This document shows positions 1 through 8,324 of a stretch of DNA of 64,000 bases, one piece after another. This DNA is from Cohaesibacter celericrescens (GTDB taxonomy: Bacteria > Pseudomonadota > Alphaproteobacteria > Rhizobiales > Cohaesibacteraceae), in assembly GCF_002866925.1 (NCBI RefSeq), contig NZ_PKUQ01000009.1:62001-126000 (forward strand). Direction: 5' to 3'. Within the stretch, counting starts at the first letter, position 1. Each line of letters starts with the position of its first letter. A program made the position numbers and the translations under genes. The notes below the pieces were generated by a model. That model saw nothing but the letters and a program-made list of their open reading frames with translations, made no database searches and was not told where the DNA came from.

Positions 1-466
1 GAGCAAAGGCATCAACCCGAAGCTCAACATGGTCCCAGCCAATCGGGGCTTCATCCACCTCATCACCAAATGAATGTCCAGACGCTTTGGGTGGAAGAAT
101 GGTGCCGCGATAGGCGCCATTGCGCGCAAGGATGGTTGCACGTGCGCCTTCGGCAAAACGGGCAGACCAGGTGCCAATCGGCACCAGACCAAGCCGGCCA
201 TTGGGTTTGAGCTGTTTAACCTGTGCGCCCAGCGTATCGACGTGAGAAACAAAGGCGCGCGCACCGGCTCTCTCTCGGCCGGCAAATCTGGCTCGAATAG
301 CACCGCGTCGGGTTAGTTCAAACGGGATATCAAGAGCATCCAGTTGTTGGCAGACATAACGCACGACATTGTCGGTAAAGCCGGTGGGACTGGCGATTTC
401 CAGCAGTGCTTTCAGTTGGTCCTGCAAATAATCGACATCTATGGTCAAAGGTGGTGTTTCAGTCAT
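1..466 (-). CDS. M42 family peptidase of the NAGGN osmolyte system (partial, C-terminus outside window)
   Basis: Reading the minus strand from ATG at 466 gives an open frame to the window edge (about 155 residues, MTETPPLTIDVDYLQDQLKA and on). It contains SPTGFTDNVV and FVSHVDTLGAQVK, the first metal-ligand region of M42 (aminopeptidase/endoglucanase-type) metallopeptidases. The ATG overlaps the ngg stop codon (ATGACTGA), so it is translationally coupled as third gene of the asnO-ngg operon. M42 peptidases in this position are a recognised partner of NAGGN biosynthesis. Their role, perhaps turnover or processing of the dipeptide, is not established here. The downstream catalytic residues cannot be checked because the gene runs off the left end. 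Confidence 0.85.
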   Translation of the reverse strand, partial: MTETPPLTIDVDYLQDQLKALLEIASPTGFTDNVVRYVCQQLDALDIPFELTRRGAIRARFAGRERAGARAFVSHVDTLGAQVKQLKPNGRLGLVPIGTWSARFAEGARATILARNGAYRGTILPPKASGHSFGDEVDEAPIGWDHVELRVDAFA

Positions 467-2240
467 TGCGGTATGCTTTTTGTTGAAGTTGGCGCTCTGG
501 CATGGTCATAGAGCGCGGGAACAATAAATCGATAAACCGCTCTGCCGTCGGTTGCGGTTCATGGTTGGCAAGGCCGGGGCGTTCATTGGCTTCAATGAAC
601 ACATAATCAGGCTCGGTAGGGTCTTTGACCATCAGATCGATTCCGGTGACTGGAATATCGATCGCCGATGCTGCACGGATGGCGGCCTCAATCAGTCTGC
701 GATGGACTTGCGCTGTGACATCGACAATCGTGCCACCCGTATGCAGGTTGGCAGTCTTGCGCACGGCCAATTCAACCCCGGATGCAAGGCAATCATCCAT
801 AGCGTAGCCAGCTTGAGCAATGCAGCGTTCGGTTTCTTCGTCAAGCGGGATGGTACTCTCCCCACTGGTGGCAGAAGACCGCCGGCGGCTTTGTTTTTCA
901 ATCAACTGCCGGATCGTTGCCGCACCATCGCCGATCACCTTGGCGGGAAGCCTTAGTGCAGCAGCAACGACCTCCCCATTGATGACGACCAGACGCAAAT
1001 CATGGCCGGGGTAATATTCCTCGAGCAGGACATCTTCGCTGACTTGCCGGGCGCGTTCTATGGCTATATGCAAGGTCTCCAAATCCGACACACCGACGGC
1101 AATGCCCTTGCCTTGCTCACCCCGTGCTGGTTTGACAACCACAGACCCATGTTCTTGCAAAAATGCCGAGATTGCCTCGGGGCTGGTATCGGTAATCTGA
1201 TCTGGCACGCGCACCCCTGCCAGTTCAACAACTTTGCGTGTCATGCGTTTGTCATCGCAAATAGACAAAGCCACTGCACTGGTCAAATCGGTGAGAGACT
1301 CACGACATCTGATCAATCGGCCACCAAAGCTGAGACGGAAAAAGCCGTTTTTGGCATCGTCAATGTCAACATGTATGCCCCGCCGCAAGGCTTCATTGAC
1401 AATGATCTGGGCATAGGGGTTCAACCCTGTTTCGGCCTGATCTCCGACAAATAGTTTTTCGTTTATTTGGTTTTTGCGCTTAACCGCAAAGACGTTGACC
1501 CTGCGGAACCCCAGTTTTTCATACAAGGCAATGGCTTGCTCATTGTCATGCAGGACTGACAGATCCATATAGGCGGCACCACGTGCCTGAAACTGTTCCG
1601 CCAACCGGCGCAGCAGAGATTCCCCCACGCCGGCATGAGGCGCAGACGGGCTTACCGCAAGGCACCAAAGCGAAGAGCCCTGTTCAGGATCATCAAAGGC
1701 TTTTTTATGGTCAACACCCATCACCGATCCGAGAATATCCCCTGTCTTGGCGTCTTCGGCCACCAGCATTGTCACCATTCCGGCGTCGCGATGAGACCAG
1801 AAAAAATCTGGAGGAACCGGCACCATGCCACGCTCTGCGTGAATTATATTGATTGCTTCAGCATCGGATCGCGTAGATAGGCGGCGAATATGGAAGGTCG
1901 TCCGCCTGCGACGGGCAGGGCGGTAAACAGTAAAATCCAGTCGATAGGTGTGAGACGGGTCAAGAAAATACTCCTGTGGGGCATGGGCAAGAACGATGTG
2001 CGGATCGCGGACATAAAATGCGATATCGCGTTGGGTCGGGTGCTCATTGCGCATTGCTTCGACAAGATCTTCGGGATTTTCAAAGGTATTGCCAAAGATC
2101 AAGCGCCCCCACCCACAATCCAGCGTGACGTTGGAGCGGGTGAGGGCATGCGAAGAATGAAGGGAGCTCATGCCTTCTTGGCGAATGCGCTTCAATCGAT
2201 GATTGGCGGTCGGCTTTGGTTTGTCTCGCTCAGAACTCAT
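459..2240 (-). CDS. ngg: N-acetylglutaminylglutamine synthetase (GNAT + ATP-grasp)
   Basis: 593 aa bifunctional cytoplasmic enzyme that acetylates and ligates glutamine to make N-acetylglutaminylglutamine, the precursor of the osmoprotectant NAGGN. Residues about 150-270 form a GNAT acetyltransferase domain (LWCLAVSPSAPHAGVGESLL acetyl-CoA loop, LYEKLGFRRVNVFAVKRKN end). Residues about 290-580 form an ATP-grasp ligase domain of the RimK/cyanophycin-synthetase type (VVKPARGEQGKGIAVGV, LLEEYYPGHDLRLVVINGEV, FIEANERPGLANHEPQP). The start ATG at 2240 lies 4 nt after the asnO stop, so the genes are one transcript. The two-domain order and the flanking asnO and M42 genes match the characterised rhizobial/pseudomonad NAGGN operon, so the assignment is strong. 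Confidence 0.93.
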   Translation of the reverse strand: MSSERDKPKPTANHRLKRIRQEGMSSLHSSHALTRSNVTLDCGWGRLIFGNTFENPEDLVEAMRNEHPTQRDIAFYVRDPHIVLAHAPQEYFLDPSHTYRLDFTVYRPARRRRTTFHIRRLSTRSDAEAINIIHAERGMVPVPPDFFWSHRDAGMVTMLVAEDAKTGDILGSVMGVDHKKAFDDPEQGSSLWCLAVSPSAPHAGVGESLLRRLAEQFQARGAAYMDLSVLHDNEQAIALYEKLGFRRVNVFAVKRKNQINEKLFVGDQAETGLNPYAQIIVNEALRRGIHVDIDDAKNGFFRLSFGGRLIRCRESLTDLTSAVALSICDDKRMTRKVVELAGVRVPDQITDTSPEAISAFLQEHGSVVVKPARGEQGKGIAVGVSDLETLHIAIERARQVSEDVLLEEYYPGHDLRLVVINGEVVAAALRLPAKVIGDGAATIRQLIEKQSRRRSSATSGESTIPLDEETERCIAQAGYAMDDCLASGVELAVRKTANLHTGGTIVDVTAQVHRRLIEAAIRAASAIDIPVTGIDLMVKDPTEPDYVFIEANERPGLANHEPQPTAERFIDLLFPRSMTMPERQLQQKAYRND

Positions 2241-2244
2241 AGGT

Positions 2245-4020
2245 CTACGCCTCCAATGTCTGAAGCCACAATTCGAGGAGAGCGACTTGCCACAACTCAG
2301 AGCCTCTCAGTGGAGTGATATGGTCCGATGGCGCTGCAAATAACTGGTCAAGATAGTCTTGCTGAAACAAACCTCGGTCTTTTGCGGCCTGCGAGGACAG
2401 CGCATCTTTGACCATTTGCAAATAGGGGCCTTGGATATATTTAAGCGCAGGAACCGGAAAATACCCCTTGGGTCGATCAATCACCGCTGCGGGGACAACA
2501 TGGCGTGCTGTTTCTTTCAAAATACCCTTACCGCCATGGGCCAGCTTGAGCTGGCTGGGAATGCGCCCTGCCAGTTCCACCACTTCGTGATCCAAAAACG
2601 GTACGCGCGCTTCCAGCCCCCAAGCCATGGTCATATTGTCTACGCGCTTGACCGGGTCGTCGACCAGCATGACATTGGTGTCCAGTCGCAAAGCCTTTGC
2701 CACCGCATCTTCAGCACCGGGACGTCCAAAATGTTCTGCGACGAAGGCAAGGCTTTCGTTGCGGTCTGCGTGGTAGTCAGGATTAAGCTGGTGCGAAATC
2801 GCTTTGTGTGAGCGATCAAAGAAGGACGCAACATAGGTTTCCAGCGGGCTCGGAGAGCCTTGCAAGGGCGGATACCAGTGATAGCCACCAAAGACCTCAT
2901 CAGCCCCCTGTCCTGATTGCACCACCTTGATGCTTTTGGACACTTCGCGCGACAGCAAATAAAAGCCAATATTGTCATAGGAGACCATTGGTTCCGACAT
3001 CGCAGCAATCGCTGACGGCAGATTCTCCATCATCTCATCGGAAGGGATGTGGATTTTATGATGATTGGTGCCGTAATGCTGTGCGATCAGGTCGGAATAT
3101 TCGAACTCATTGCCTTTTTCATCATTGGCATCTTCAAACCCGATGGAATAGGTTGCCAATCCTGACTGCCCCTGTTCGGCCAAAAGCCCGACAATCAAAG
3201 AGCTGTCGACGCCACCCGATAACAACACGCCTACAGGCACGTCGCAAACCATGCGGCGCTTGACGGCCTCGCGGAGTTTGTCGAGCAAAAGATCACACCA
3301 TTCACTCTCTGAACGCCCTTGGTCAGCGGAGGAACTTTCAAAGGAAGGTGTCCAATATTGCCGTTCGGTGGAGGTTCCGTCGGCTTCGATAATGCGGACG
3401 GTCGCCGCTGGCAACTTGCGAACACCCTTGAGGATGGTCCGCGGAGCAGGCACAACAGCATGCCAAGACATGAAATGATGCAAGGCTGCACGATCAATGG
3501 ACCGGTCAACATCTCCCCCTGCCAGAATAGCCTGGAGCGTAGAGGCAAACCGGATGTGATTGTGGCTTTCGTTCAGGTAAAGGGGTTTGATGCCAAAGCG
3601 ATCCCGCACCATGATGATGCGGCCGCTGTTCTCTTCATGGATTACAAAAGCAAACATGCCTTGCAGGCGTGGCAGCGCATCTTGGCCCCATTCTGCCCAG
3701 GCTTTCAAAATGACTTCCGTGTCGCCATTCGAGGCAAATTTATGCCCCAGTCCGGTCAGCTCTTGCCGAAGCTCGGGATAATTATAGATGCAGCCATTGA
3801 ATACGATCGTCAACCCTGTTGATTTGTCAATGAATGGCTGTGCCGAGGCATCGGAAAGATCGATAATCTTCAAGCGCCGGTGTCCCATTCCGACGTTGCC
3901 TTTAATGAAGGTTCCTGATGCATCAGGGCCTCTTGAGGAGAGGCGCTCTGTCATTGCGTTTATCTTTTCGGCCGACACCGGCGTCCCATTAAAAGTCACT
4001 TCACCGCAGATACCACACAT
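2245..4020 (-). CDS. asnO: N-acetylglutaminylglutamine amidotransferase (asparagine-synthase family)
   Basis: 591 aa. It transfers the amide nitrogen of glutamine to the C-terminal carboxylate of N-acetylglutaminylglutamine, giving NAGGN. The N-terminal class II glutaminase domain begins MCGICGEV. Cys2 is the nucleophile, so the ATG at 4020 is preferred over in-frame upstream starts; an AAGGAG sits about 12 nt before it. The synthetase domain carries the pyrophosphate loop VLLSGGVDSSLIVGLL and the later GQGADEVFGGYHWYPP motif. First gene of the minus-strand operon, divergent from the MarR gene at 4104. Osmotic induction would be expected from the family's role; it is not visible in the DNA. 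A plain asparagine synthetase is the alternative, but the neighbours argue against it. Confidence 0.93.
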   Translation of the reverse strand: MCGICGEVTFNGTPVSAEKINAMTERLSSRGPDASGTFIKGNVGMGHRRLKIIDLSDASAQPFIDKSTGLTIVFNGCIYNYPELRQELTGLGHKFASNGDTEVILKAWAEWGQDALPRLQGMFAFVIHEENSGRIIMVRDRFGIKPLYLNESHNHIRFASTLQAILAGGDVDRSIDRAALHHFMSWHAVVPAPRTILKGVRKLPAATVRIIEADGTSTERQYWTPSFESSSADQGRSESEWCDLLLDKLREAVKRRMVCDVPVGVLLSGGVDSSLIVGLLAEQGQSGLATYSIGFEDANDEKGNEFEYSDLIAQHYGTNHHKIHIPSDEMMENLPSAIAAMSEPMVSYDNIGFYLLSREVSKSIKVVQSGQGADEVFGGYHWYPPLQGSPSPLETYVASFFDRSHKAISHQLNPDYHADRNESLAFVAEHFGRPGAEDAVAKALRLDTNVMLVDDPVKRVDNMTMAWGLEARVPFLDHEVVELAGRIPSQLKLAHGGKGILKETARHVVPAAVIDRPKGYFPVPALKYIQGPYLQMVKDALSSQAAKDRGLFQQDYLDQLFAAPSDHITPLRGSELWQVALLELWLQTLEA

Positions 4021-4068
4021 ATCTAAGAACATTCTCCTTATAATAATTTGACTAGGAAGCATTAGTAC

Positions 4069-4084
4069 AATAATGATTATTATT
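4069..4084. promoter_or_regulatory. Candidate MarR operator between asnO and marR
   Basis: AATAAT-GATT-ATTATT is a 16-bp inverted repeat, 20 nt before the marR start and 49 nt before the asnO start, in the only shared upstream region. MarR proteins usually bind such AT-rich palindromes and autoregulate. Assignment to this regulator is inferred from position only; AT-rich sequence makes chance palindromes common. Confidence 0.3.
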
Positions 4085-4103
4085 CAACAGTTGAGGCAAA
4101 AGA

Positions 4104-4589
4104 ATGACGCCAAATCAGGAAATCAGGGCCGTATTGAAGGCTATCCGTAAAATATCCCGCGCGTTGGATATCCACTCGCGGTTTCTAAACAAGCAGAGCG
4201 GTTTGACATTACCACAGCTTATCGTCTTGAGATGTGTGAGAGATTTGGGTGAGCCGACAGGCAGCGCCATCTCTAAAGAAGTCGATTTATCACCGCCAAC
4301 GGTATTGGGTATTTTGGATAAATTAACCGCCAAAGGGCTGATCGAACGGACGCGCCCCGATACCAATCGCAGGATTGTTATTTCGCGGTTGACTGAAAAA
4401 GGAACGGTCGAGCTATCCAAAGCCCCGTCACCGCTTGGCGATGTGTTCGAACGGCACTTTTTTGCTCTGACCGAGGTTCAGCGTGCACAAATGCTGAAAA
4501 GCCTCGAAATGCTGGGTGAATTCACCATTGATGATCGTTTGGAACAAAAAGCCAAGATCCTTGAGCCCAAGATTCGGGAGCCAAAGTGA
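4104..4589 (+). CDS. MarR family transcriptional regulator next to NAGGN operon
   Basis: 161 aa winged-helix protein. The HTH core is around residues 45-105 (GSAISKEVDLSPPTVLGILD, then the wing ending RRIVISRLTEKG), flanked by dimerisation helices. The ATG at 4104 has a GAGG 8 nt upstream. It is divergent from asnO with 83 bp between starts. In Pseudomonas the NAGGN operon also has a neighbouring MarR gene, so it probably regulates asnO-ngg in response to an osmotic or metabolite signal. The ligand is unknown. The last 20 residues are charged (EQKAKILEPKIREPK) and not obviously part of the fold. Confidence 0.85.
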   Translation: MTPNQEIRAVLKAIRKISRALDIHSRFLNKQSGLTLPQLIVLRCVRDLGEPTGSAISKEVDLSPPTVLGILDKLTAKGLIERTRPDTNRRIVISRLTEKGTVELSKAPSPLGDVFERHFFALTEVQRAQMLKSLEMLGEFTIDDRLEQKAKILEPKIREPK

Positions 4590-4695
4590 CCGATCGTTTG
4601 GGGTGCGGCTTGCCTGCTTCATAAGCTCATAACTCTCGCCAAACCAGCATCGCATCCAGCACATGAGCCAAGGTGACCTACCCATTTGCTATGGG

Positions 4696-5301
4696 TTATG
4701 CGCAAGGCTTTTTGCGTAAATCCTTAATTTCCATAGCCATGTCTTCGGCCAACTGGGCGAAGTCGTTGGCCTGCATGCCCTGATGCAAAGCCAAGCGCAG
4801 CGCGGTTACATTGGCCTGAAAACGGCGGGCCAAGCGGTCGGGGTCTGCGTTGTCTGCCAGCTCACCCGCCTTTTGCGCGGCTGTAAAGGCGGCGGAAAAC
4901 TCACTTTGCATTGCAGACAGGTAATCGCGGGTCACCGCAGCAATCGCAGGATCTGTGGTGCGTGTATCCACCAGAGTTTTGGTCAACATGCAGGCCCGCC
5001 GTGACACATCATCGGGTGCCAGCCGTGCATAGGCACGAAAATGCTCTGCCATGGCATTCAGCGGTGATGATGCCCGGGCCAATTGCGCGCGAAACCCCGA
5101 GCGGGATTTTGCGAAATAGCGCTCCAGAGCCAGCAAATAGAGTGTTTCTTTGCTGGTGAATGCCGCATAGATACTGCCCGGTTTCATAACCAGTGCGGCC
5201 TCGAGATCCTTGATTGAGGTCGCGTGAAAGCCTTTTTCCCAAAACAGCGCCATTGCGGCGTCCAAAGCTGTCTCTCGGTCATAAGGCGCGGAACGGGACA
5301 T
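4696..5301 (-). CDS. TetR/AcrR family transcriptional regulator
   Basis: 201 aa repressor. The N-terminal HTH (ETALDAAMALFWEKGFHATS then KPGSIYAAFTSKETLYLLAL) is typical of the TetR group. The rest is the helical ligand domain with SRRACMLTKTLVD, seen in TetR_C proteins that control redox or electrophile genes. It starts 2 nt after the stop of the DsbA-like gene, so it is the distal gene of a three-gene minus-strand unit (CMD protein, DsbA-like, TetR). It most likely autoregulates through the TTGAGTGATCACTCAA palindromes at 6661-6700. Confidence 0.85.
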   Translation of the reverse strand: MSRSAPYDRETALDAAMALFWEKGFHATSIKDLEAALVMKPGSIYAAFTSKETLYLLALERYFAKSRSGFRAQLARASSPLNAMAEHFRAYARLAPDDVSRRACMLTKTLVDTRTTDPAIAAVTRDYLSAMQSEFSAAFTAAQKAGELADNADPDRLARRFQANVTALRLALHQGMQANDFAQLAEDMAMEIKDLRKKPCA

Positions 5302-5303
5302 GG

Positions 5304-5948
5304 TCAGTTGGCCTCTTTGCTCAGCTGGGTCAGGATGTTGGTATAATTGTCGACGCCTTGAGCGCCTGTGACTAGGTGTTGGCGATTGAATATCATCGCA
5401 GGCACGCCACTAATACCCTGTTGAACCCAAAAACTTTGTTGCTGCCGGACGTCAGACGCGAAGCGTTGATCGTCCAGCACCGCCTGTGCCTCGGCTGTAT
5501 CAAGGCCAATTTCCCCTGCGACAGAGGCCAGAACAGCTGTGTCAGACAGATCGCGCTGGTCTGTGAAATGCGCGGTAAATAGCGCCATTTTCAGGTCGTT
5601 TTTGCGGTCCTGTTGGTCGGCCCAATGTAGAAGCTGATGCGCGTTGAAGGTATTGTGCATGCGCATCTCATCGGTATAGCGAAAATCAATTCCCAGCTCC
5701 GTGCCGAGCTCGGTCATATGCTTGCGGCTCTGGGCGGATTGCTCAGGAGTTGCACCATATTTTTCCGCGACATGCTCACGCAGGTTCTGTCCCTCGTGCG
5801 GCATGTCGGGATTCAGTTCAAAAGGATGCCAGTGAATGTCATGCGCGGTGCCTGTGGCGTCCAGTGCATGGGTCAGTTGGCGATAGCCGATGATGCACCA
5901 AGGGCACATCACGTCAGACACTATGTCGATGCGGAGTGGTGTTGTCAT
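5304..5948 (-). CDS. DsbA family oxidoreductase (FrnE-like)
   Basis: 214 aa thioredoxin-fold protein of the DsbA/FrnE/HCCA-isomerase group. The active-site CPWC lies at about residues 15-18 (VMCPWCIIGYRQL). There is the usual helical insertion and the cis-proline loop GVSGVPAMIF-type (here QGISGVPAMIFNRQHLVTGA) near residue 175. It has no signal peptide, so it is cytoplasmic, as in FrnE proteins, which reduce or isomerise disulfides under oxidative stress. It lies between the CMD gene and the TetR gene, supporting a role in a thiol or oxidant response. Exact substrate unknown. Confidence 0.88.
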   Translation of the reverse strand: MTTPLRIDIVSDVMCPWCIIGYRQLTHALDATGTAHDIHWHPFELNPDMPHEGQNLREHVAEKYGATPEQSAQSRKHMTELGTELGIDFRYTDEMRMHNTFNAHQLLHWADQQDRKNDLKMALFTAHFTDQRDLSDTAVLASVAGEIGLDTAEAQAVLDDQRFASDVRQQQSFWVQQGISGVPAMIFNRQHLVTGAQGVDNYTNILTQLSKEAN

Positions 5949-5999
5949 GGCTTGTTCTTTCCATCAGATGAATACGTGATTGCTGCGTAACGAGTACTC

Positions 6000-6039
6000 C
6001 AAATATTTGGGGCGGAGATAGCTCCACCCCAAATATTTG
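6000..6039. terminator. Long inverted repeat after the CMD gene
   Basis: 13-bp arms CAAATATTTGGGG (6000-6012) and its complement (6027-6039) enclose a second short pair GGAG/CTCC. It sits 2 nt after the stop of the CMD gene (minus strand) and 52 nt before the DsbA-like start. No clear T-tract follows, so it may act as an mRNA-stabilising or partly terminating hairpin within the operon rather than a full terminator. Confidence 0.5.
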
Positions 6040-6041
6040 AC

Positions 6042-6599
6042 TTATTTTGTGCCCTTTTTCCATGCGAATTTTTGGAAAACCTGATCCACCTGTGTGTGGG
6101 CAAAGTGGTTTGTATAATTGGACATCAGTTTTTGGGAGGCACCCAAGATAACGTCGAGGATGCTGGTCGTGGTGAAACCGGCAGCCAGGAAGGCTTGTGT
6201 GTCGGCTTCATCAACGAACCCGCGATTGCGAACGACCTGCAGGGTGAAATCGCGCAGGGCTTCCAGTTTGGCGGTTGGCAGTGGCGTTTCATCACGCAGG
6301 GCGGTGGTGATGGCATCATCGATGTTCATCATTTTTGCGATGCCAGTGTGGGCGGGAACGCAATATTCGCAGTTCTGTTCCACATTCACTGTTTGCCAAA
6401 CGACGGTTTTTTCTTCGTCGGACAGGCTGGACGCCATGAATTGTTGGTGGCTGAAATTATAGGCTGACAACAGGCTAGGGGAGTCGGCCATGATGGCATG
6501 CAGGCCGGGGATACGACCGTTGGCTTTGAAGGATGCTTCGAGTTGTGGCTTGGCTGCATCGGGGGCCGTTTCAATGGTGTGTTTGATAAAGTCAGTCAT
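6042..6599 (-). CDS. Carboxymuconolactone decarboxylase / AhpD-like protein
   Basis: 185 aa all-helical protein of the CMD superfamily. The AhpD signature EQNCEYCVPAHTG (two Cys spaced C-x2-C, then His) lies near residues 75-88; in AhpD these residues form a thiol-based peroxidase or reductase site. The ATG at 6599 is preceded by GGAGAGACACT on the minus strand. First gene of the minus-strand unit with the DsbA-like and TetR genes, and divergent from a peroxiredoxin-like gene. This suggests an alkyl-hydroperoxide or electrophile defence module. Substrate not known. Confidence 0.9.
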   Translation of the reverse strand: MTDFIKHTIETAPDAAKPQLEASFKANGRIPGLHAIMADSPSLLSAYNFSHQQFMASSLSDEEKTVVWQTVNVEQNCEYCVPAHTGIAKMMNIDDAITTALRDETPLPTAKLEALRDFTLQVVRNRGFVDEADTQAFLAAGFTTTSILDVILGASQKLMSNYTNHFAHTQVDQVFQKFAWKKGTK

Positions 6600-6660
6600 A
6601 GTGTCTCTCCAAAAACTGTGGGGCTGTATTGCAATCTGTTGTGATGCATATATAGTTGAT

Positions 6661-6676
6661 TTGAGTGATCACTCAA
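6661..6676. promoter_or_regulatory. TetR-type operator, perfect palindrome
   Basis: TTGAGTGATCACTCAA is a perfect 16-bp palindrome, 62 nt upstream of the CMD start. Its form (TGAGTGA/TCACTCA) is common for TetR-family operators, and the operon it fronts ends in a TetR gene. Confidence 0.6.
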
Positions 6677-6684
6677 TGAGTAAT

Positions 6685-6700
6685 TTGAGCAATCACTCAA
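6685..6700. promoter_or_regulatory. Second TetR-type operator copy
   Basis: TTGAGCAATCACTCAA matches the first site at 14 of 16 positions, with its start 24 bp away. Two near-identical sites in the divergent CMD/peroxiredoxin spacer suggest cooperative binding of the regulator encoded at 4696-5301. Confidence 0.55.
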
Positions 6701-6855
6701 ACGTGAAGCTAGCAACGTGAAATGCTGCTATAAGTGGGGCAGAACATTGGGTGCCAATATGATGTGTTGGGTGGTTCTCGATTCCAATGCTACACTAGGA
6801 AAGACACACTATAGTAAGCTCGGAATACGATCTTTGAAAAATGTAAGGATACCAA

Positions 6856-7374
6856 ATGATAGCAAATAAGCCTCGCGTCGGAGAACCCGTCGACAAACTC
6901 AGCTTTTCTGTGGCAGATGGGGAAGGATCGATTGCAATCGGTCAACCCAAGGATCGCTGGACCATGTTGTTTGTATATCGTGGTCAGCATTGCCCTCGTT
7001 GCAAACGGTTTCTGAGCAAGCTGAACCAGGCTCTACCGTCTTGGGCCGAGCTTCTCGATGTGGTCGTCGTTTCCGCCGATTCCAAAGAAAAGGCCTTGGC
7101 AGATAAGAAAGAATTCGGATGGGAATTTGATCTTTGTTACGGTTTGACGGAAGCGCAAATGCGCTCTCTTGGCCTGTATATTACCGAACCGCTGTCAGAG
7201 TCGGAAGCATCGGGCCTGTTTTCTGAACCTGGCGCCTTTGCCATTCGCCCTGATGGTACCCTGATGCTGGTGGATATTTCCAATGGTCCGGCAGCACGGC
7301 CTGACTTGGAAGAACTTTTGGATGGGATGAAGTTCAACATCTCAAACAACCGCCCAGTCAGAGGAACCGCCTAA
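6856..7374 (+). CDS. Peroxiredoxin-like (AhpC/TSA, redoxin) protein
   Basis: 172 aa thioredoxin-fold protein. YRGQHCPRCKRFLSKLNQAL near residues 42-61 has the position of the peroxidatic cysteine loop, here as CPRC. The family is annotated as peroxiredoxin-like redoxins that reduce peroxides with a thiol donor. No signal peptide, so cytoplasmic. The ATG at 6856 has AAGGAT 8 nt upstream. Divergent from the CMD/DsbA/TetR unit and probably coregulated through the palindromes between them. The canonical PxxxT/SxxC context is altered, so peroxidase activity is inferred only. Confidence 0.82.
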   Translation: MIANKPRVGEPVDKLSFSVADGEGSIAIGQPKDRWTMLFVYRGQHCPRCKRFLSKLNQALPSWAELLDVVVVSADSKEKALADKKEFGWEFDLCYGLTEAQMRSLGLYITEPLSESEASGLFSEPGAFAIRPDGTLMLVDISNGPAARPDLEELLDGMKFNISNNRPVRGTA

Positions 7375-7419
7375 TTCAGGCGGCTTTAACAGGATGTCCC
7401 ACAAGGGCAATTCCGTTTG

Positions 7420-7460
7420 ATGAAATCCGCTGTTTGGGCCGCCCCTGCGGCGGATTTCAT
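7420..7460. terminator. Convergent hairpin between redoxin and IMPase genes
   Basis: 11-bp perfect arms ATGAAATCCGC (7420-7430) and 7450-7460 lie in the 124-bp gap between two convergent genes. Likely a bidirectional terminator; U-tract weak. Confidence 0.5.
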
Positions 7461-7498
7461 TGCCTGTTCCGGGAAAAACCCGTCGATACAGTTGCTGA

Positions 7499-8290
7499 TT
7501 AAAAATCAGCGGCATCAGCCATCGCGACGATTTCATCAAAGATGATCGGCGTGGAGGTGATGACTCTTCCACCATGCTCCAACATATCGTTGGCACTCTG
7601 TTTCTCGATACGGCCGCCTGCCTCCAAGATCAACAATTGTGCAGCCAAACAATCCCAAGCGTTCATGTGTGGTTCAGCGTATCCGATCAATCGGCCTGCG
7701 GCGACATAAGACAGCATCAATCCACCAGATGAGTTGCGGAAAAAAATACCGCCACGGCTGGCCAGATCGTCAATAAAGCGAACCACTTTGGTCTTATCCG
7801 TGCGGCCATTTATGCCCACTCCAAGGTTGCCAGCGTCCAGGCCGGTGGTCTCGGCAACTTTCATCGGCTTGTCGTTTAAATAGGCCCCGCCATCAAGAGA
7901 GCCTGAAAACATCTCGTTGTGGCAGGGATCGAAAATGGCTGCGATTTTGGTTTTGTCATCATGCACACAGGCGATAATGACACACCATGCTGGAATGCTT
8001 GTCAGGAAATTGGCCGTGCCATCAATCGGGTCGATAACCCACGTATAGCCGGATGTGCCGTCGACATTTGCATGTTCCTCACCCACAATCCCATCTTTGG
8101 GAAACCGTTCGGCGATGGCAGCGCGCACAAAAAGCTCGACGTCTTTGTCGGCGTTCGAGACCAAATCCTGCGCGCCTTTTTGTTCAACATTGAGATTGCC
8201 AATATCGGCAAAATAAGTCATGCCGAGTGCTCCGGCTTTTCGGGCAGTGTCTTTTGCAAATTCGAGGCGGTTATTGATTTCTTTGTTCAT
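7499..8290 (-). CDS. Inositol monophosphatase family phosphatase
   Basis: 263 aa Mg-dependent, Li-sensitive-type phosphatase fold. The metal-binding motifs are present: GEEH near residue 69, DPIDGTANF near 86-94, and AWDCLAAQLLILEAGG near the end. Start set at ATG 8290 (MNKEINNRL); further upstream the frame runs into the permease gene. It lies 34 nt downstream of the permease, in the same direction, and is probably the last gene of the ABC operon. A phosphatase beside an importer with a Pho-box-like promoter suggests dephosphorylation of an imported phosphate ester. Inositol phosphate, sugar phosphate or 3'-phosphoadenosine phosphate are all possible substrates. Confidence 0.88.
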   Translation of the reverse strand: MNKEINNRLEFAKDTARKAGALGMTYFADIGNLNVEQKGAQDLVSNADKDVELFVRAAIAERFPKDGIVGEEHANVDGTSGYTWVIDPIDGTANFLTSIPAWCVIIACVHDDKTKIAAIFDPCHNEMFSGSLDGGAYLNDKPMKVAETTGLDAGNLGVGINGRTDKTKVVRFIDDLASRGGIFFRNSSGGLMLSYVAAGRLIGYAEPHMNAWDCLAAQLLILEAGGRIEKQSANDMLEHGGRVITSTPIIFDEIVAMADAADF

Positions 8291-8324
8291 CTTGGTTCCG
8301 ACTATAATGCTGATAGAGTGCACT

